Under the pieces are notes generated by a model that did not search any database, had not been told where the DNA came from, and saw only the letters and a program-made list of their open reading frames with translations. Made by a program: the position numbers and the translations under genes. This document shows positions 4,595-5,493 of a DNA stretch of 5,493 bases, one piece after another. Each line of letters begins with the position of its first letter. Positions within the stretch are counted from its first letter, which is position 1. The stretch comes from Clostridiales bacterium (GTDB lineage: Bacteria > Bacillota > Clostridia > Oscillospirales > CAG-272): NCBI GenBank assembly GCA_016280525.1, contig JAEEGW010000115.1, positions 1-5,493 of the forward strand, read 5' to 3'.

Positions 4595-5392
4595 ATGGAT
4601 ATAGATAAACTGTATTTTTTCCCGGATGAAAAACCGCTTGACAGACTCGTGTCGGACGGCGGATTCTGCGGCATTTTCCGCACCGTAGCCTGTATAGGCG
4701 ACAGCCTTGCCTCAGGCGATTTTGAAACGGTGGTAAACGGGTGCAGATACTTTATAGATATGTTCGACTATTCGTGGGGGCAGTATCTGGCGCGCGCGGC
4801 GGGCTGCAAAGTGTATAACTTCTCGCGCGGCGGCATGACCGCGAACGAATACTGCGTCAGCTTCGGCTCAAATATGTGCCTGTGGAACACGGAAAAAGCG
4901 GCGCAGGCGTATATAATCGCCCTCGGCTGCAACGACTTTTTTGAGGCGAATCAGCTTCCGTTCGGCGATATTTCGGACGTCTGCGACGATTACATAGATA
5001 ACGCAAACACGTTTGTCGGAAAATACGCGGAAATAATACAACGATATAAAATAGTATCCCCGGACGCGAAATTTTTTCTCGTCACCATGCCGAAAGAGGA
5101 TATGGACGACGAGGGGAAAAAGAAGCTTGAGCTTCATCACGATCTGATACATAAAATAGCGGAAAGATTCTCAAACTGCTACGTGATAGATTTGTATGAA
5201 TATATGCCGGTGCAGGATAAGGATTTCAAGGAGAAGTTCTATATGGAAGGACACCTGAACCCGTGCGGATATATCCTTTTCGCGCAGGCGATAACGTCGT
5301 ATATCGACTATATCATAAGGCATAACATAAAGGATTTTGCAAGGGTCGCGTTTATAAATACGGAGTTCAGCGACAGCAGAATTAAGAATTAA
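4595..5392 (+). CDS. SGNH/GDSL-type hydrolase, cytoplasmic, specificity unknown
   Basis: 265 residues with no signal peptide or membrane segment, so probably cytoplasmic. SGNH landmarks appear in order: block I CIGDSLASG (33-41) with putative nucleophile Ser37; block II NFSRGG (75-80) with an oxyanion Gly; block III ALGCND (109-114) with Asn113; block V EGHLNPCGY (218-226) with His220. The usual block V Asp three residues before the His is replaced by Met217, with Glu218 next to it, so the triad may be incomplete or rearranged. SGNH enzymes remove acyl or acetyl groups from lipids, sugars or peptides; the substrate here cannot be told. The gene stands alone, with its own consensus promoter, a 24-base gap from the predicted -10, and a ribosome binding site at 4581-4586. 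The last four residues (RIKN) and the stop are encoded by, or border on, a repeat, so the native end may have been altered. No terminator is clear downstream. Confidence 0.86.
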   Translation: MDIDKLYFFPDEKPLDRLVSDGGFCGIFRTVACIGDSLASGDFETVVNGCRYFIDMFDYSWGQYLARAAGCKVYNFSRGGMTANEYCVSFGSNMCLWNTEKAAQAYIIALGCNDFFEANQLPFGDISDVCDDYIDNANTFVGKYAEIIQRYKIVSPDAKFFLVTMPKEDMDDEGKKKLELHHDLIHKIAERFSNCYVIDLYEYMPVQDKDFKEKFYMEGHLNPCGYILFAQAITSYIDYIIRHNIKDFARVAFINTEFSDSRIKN

Positions 5393-5493
5393 GAATGTAG
5401 GGGCGACCATTGGTCGTCCGTTGTAGGGGAGGGGTCTTACGTGAACCCCCAACGCTCTCAAGTTCGCGTCGGGGAACCCCTATCCCCTCCCGC
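5381..5493. repeat. Dispersed-repeat-like palindromic element, incomplete at window edge
   Basis: It starts with a tandem heptamer (ATTAAGA twice, 5381-5394) overlapping the hydrolase stop. Two copies of TGTAGGGG follow (5396-5403 and 5422-5429). GGGCGACC (5401-5408) pairs with GGTCGTCC (5412-5419). A long imperfect hairpin pairs AGGGGA plus GGGGT (5425-5435) with ACCCC plus TCCCCT (5476-5480, 5483-5488), leaving TA bulged. Inside it CCCC/GGGG (5446-5449, 5471-5474) and ACGC/GCGT (5452-5455, 5466-5469) can pair. The composition is unlike the neighbouring coding DNA. I recall similar TGTAGGGGCGACC-type repeats in Clostridia, unverified. It may be a non-autonomous mobile element. Confidence 0.6.

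Overview
The window looks like chromosomal DNA of an anaerobic Gram-positive bacterium of the class Clostridia, probably a gut Oscillospirales- or Christensenellales-like lineage. The evidence is the rpmH-rnpA-yidD-yidC-jag gene order, the presence of Mini-RNase III and Jag, strong AAGGAGG-type ribosome binding sites, consensus sigma-A promoters, and moderately GC-rich coding DNA beside very AT-rich promoters. The lineage call is inference. All eight genes lie on the + strand.

Layout. (1) 2-988: the 3' part of a membrane-anchored transglutaminase-like protein, cut by the window edge. (2) 985-1398: mrnC (Mini-RNase III), overlapping the previous gene by 4 bases. (3) 1399-1570: a sigma-A promoter followed by a roughly 100-base folded leader. 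(4) 1571-4322: rpmH (L34), rnpA (RNase P protein), yidD, yidC (membrane insertase) and jag/khpB (KH-R3H RNA-binding protein). A terminator-like, possibly attenuating structure lies between rpmH and rnpA, and a strong terminator follows jag. (5) 4354-4533: an array of nine small hairpins separated by AATTCA on the left half and its reverse complement TGAATT on the right half. (6) 4542-5392: a perfect-consensus promoter driving a cytoplasmic SGNH/GDSL-type hydrolase. (7) 5381-5493: a dispersed-repeat-like stretch that begins inside the last codons of the hydrolase and runs off the window.

Function. The central block is the conserved ribosome / RNA-processing / membrane-insertion cluster. L34 goes into the 50S subunit, RnpA is the protein of RNase P, and YidD and YidC serve membrane protein insertion. 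Jag/KhpB is an RNA-binding protein that usually travels with yidC. Mini-RNase III just upstream adds a further RNA-maturation enzyme. In many bacteria dnaA/oriC lies next to rpmH and mnmE-mnmG follows jag. Here mrnC occupies the first position and a repeat array plus an SGNH hydrolase the second, so the cluster is rearranged.

I see no CRISPR array, tRNA, rRNA, transposase gene or replication origin. The most unusual material is non-coding: the symmetric hairpin array, the folded rpmH-rnpA spacer, and the repeat that supplies the hydrolase's C-terminus. No clearly new protein system is visible.
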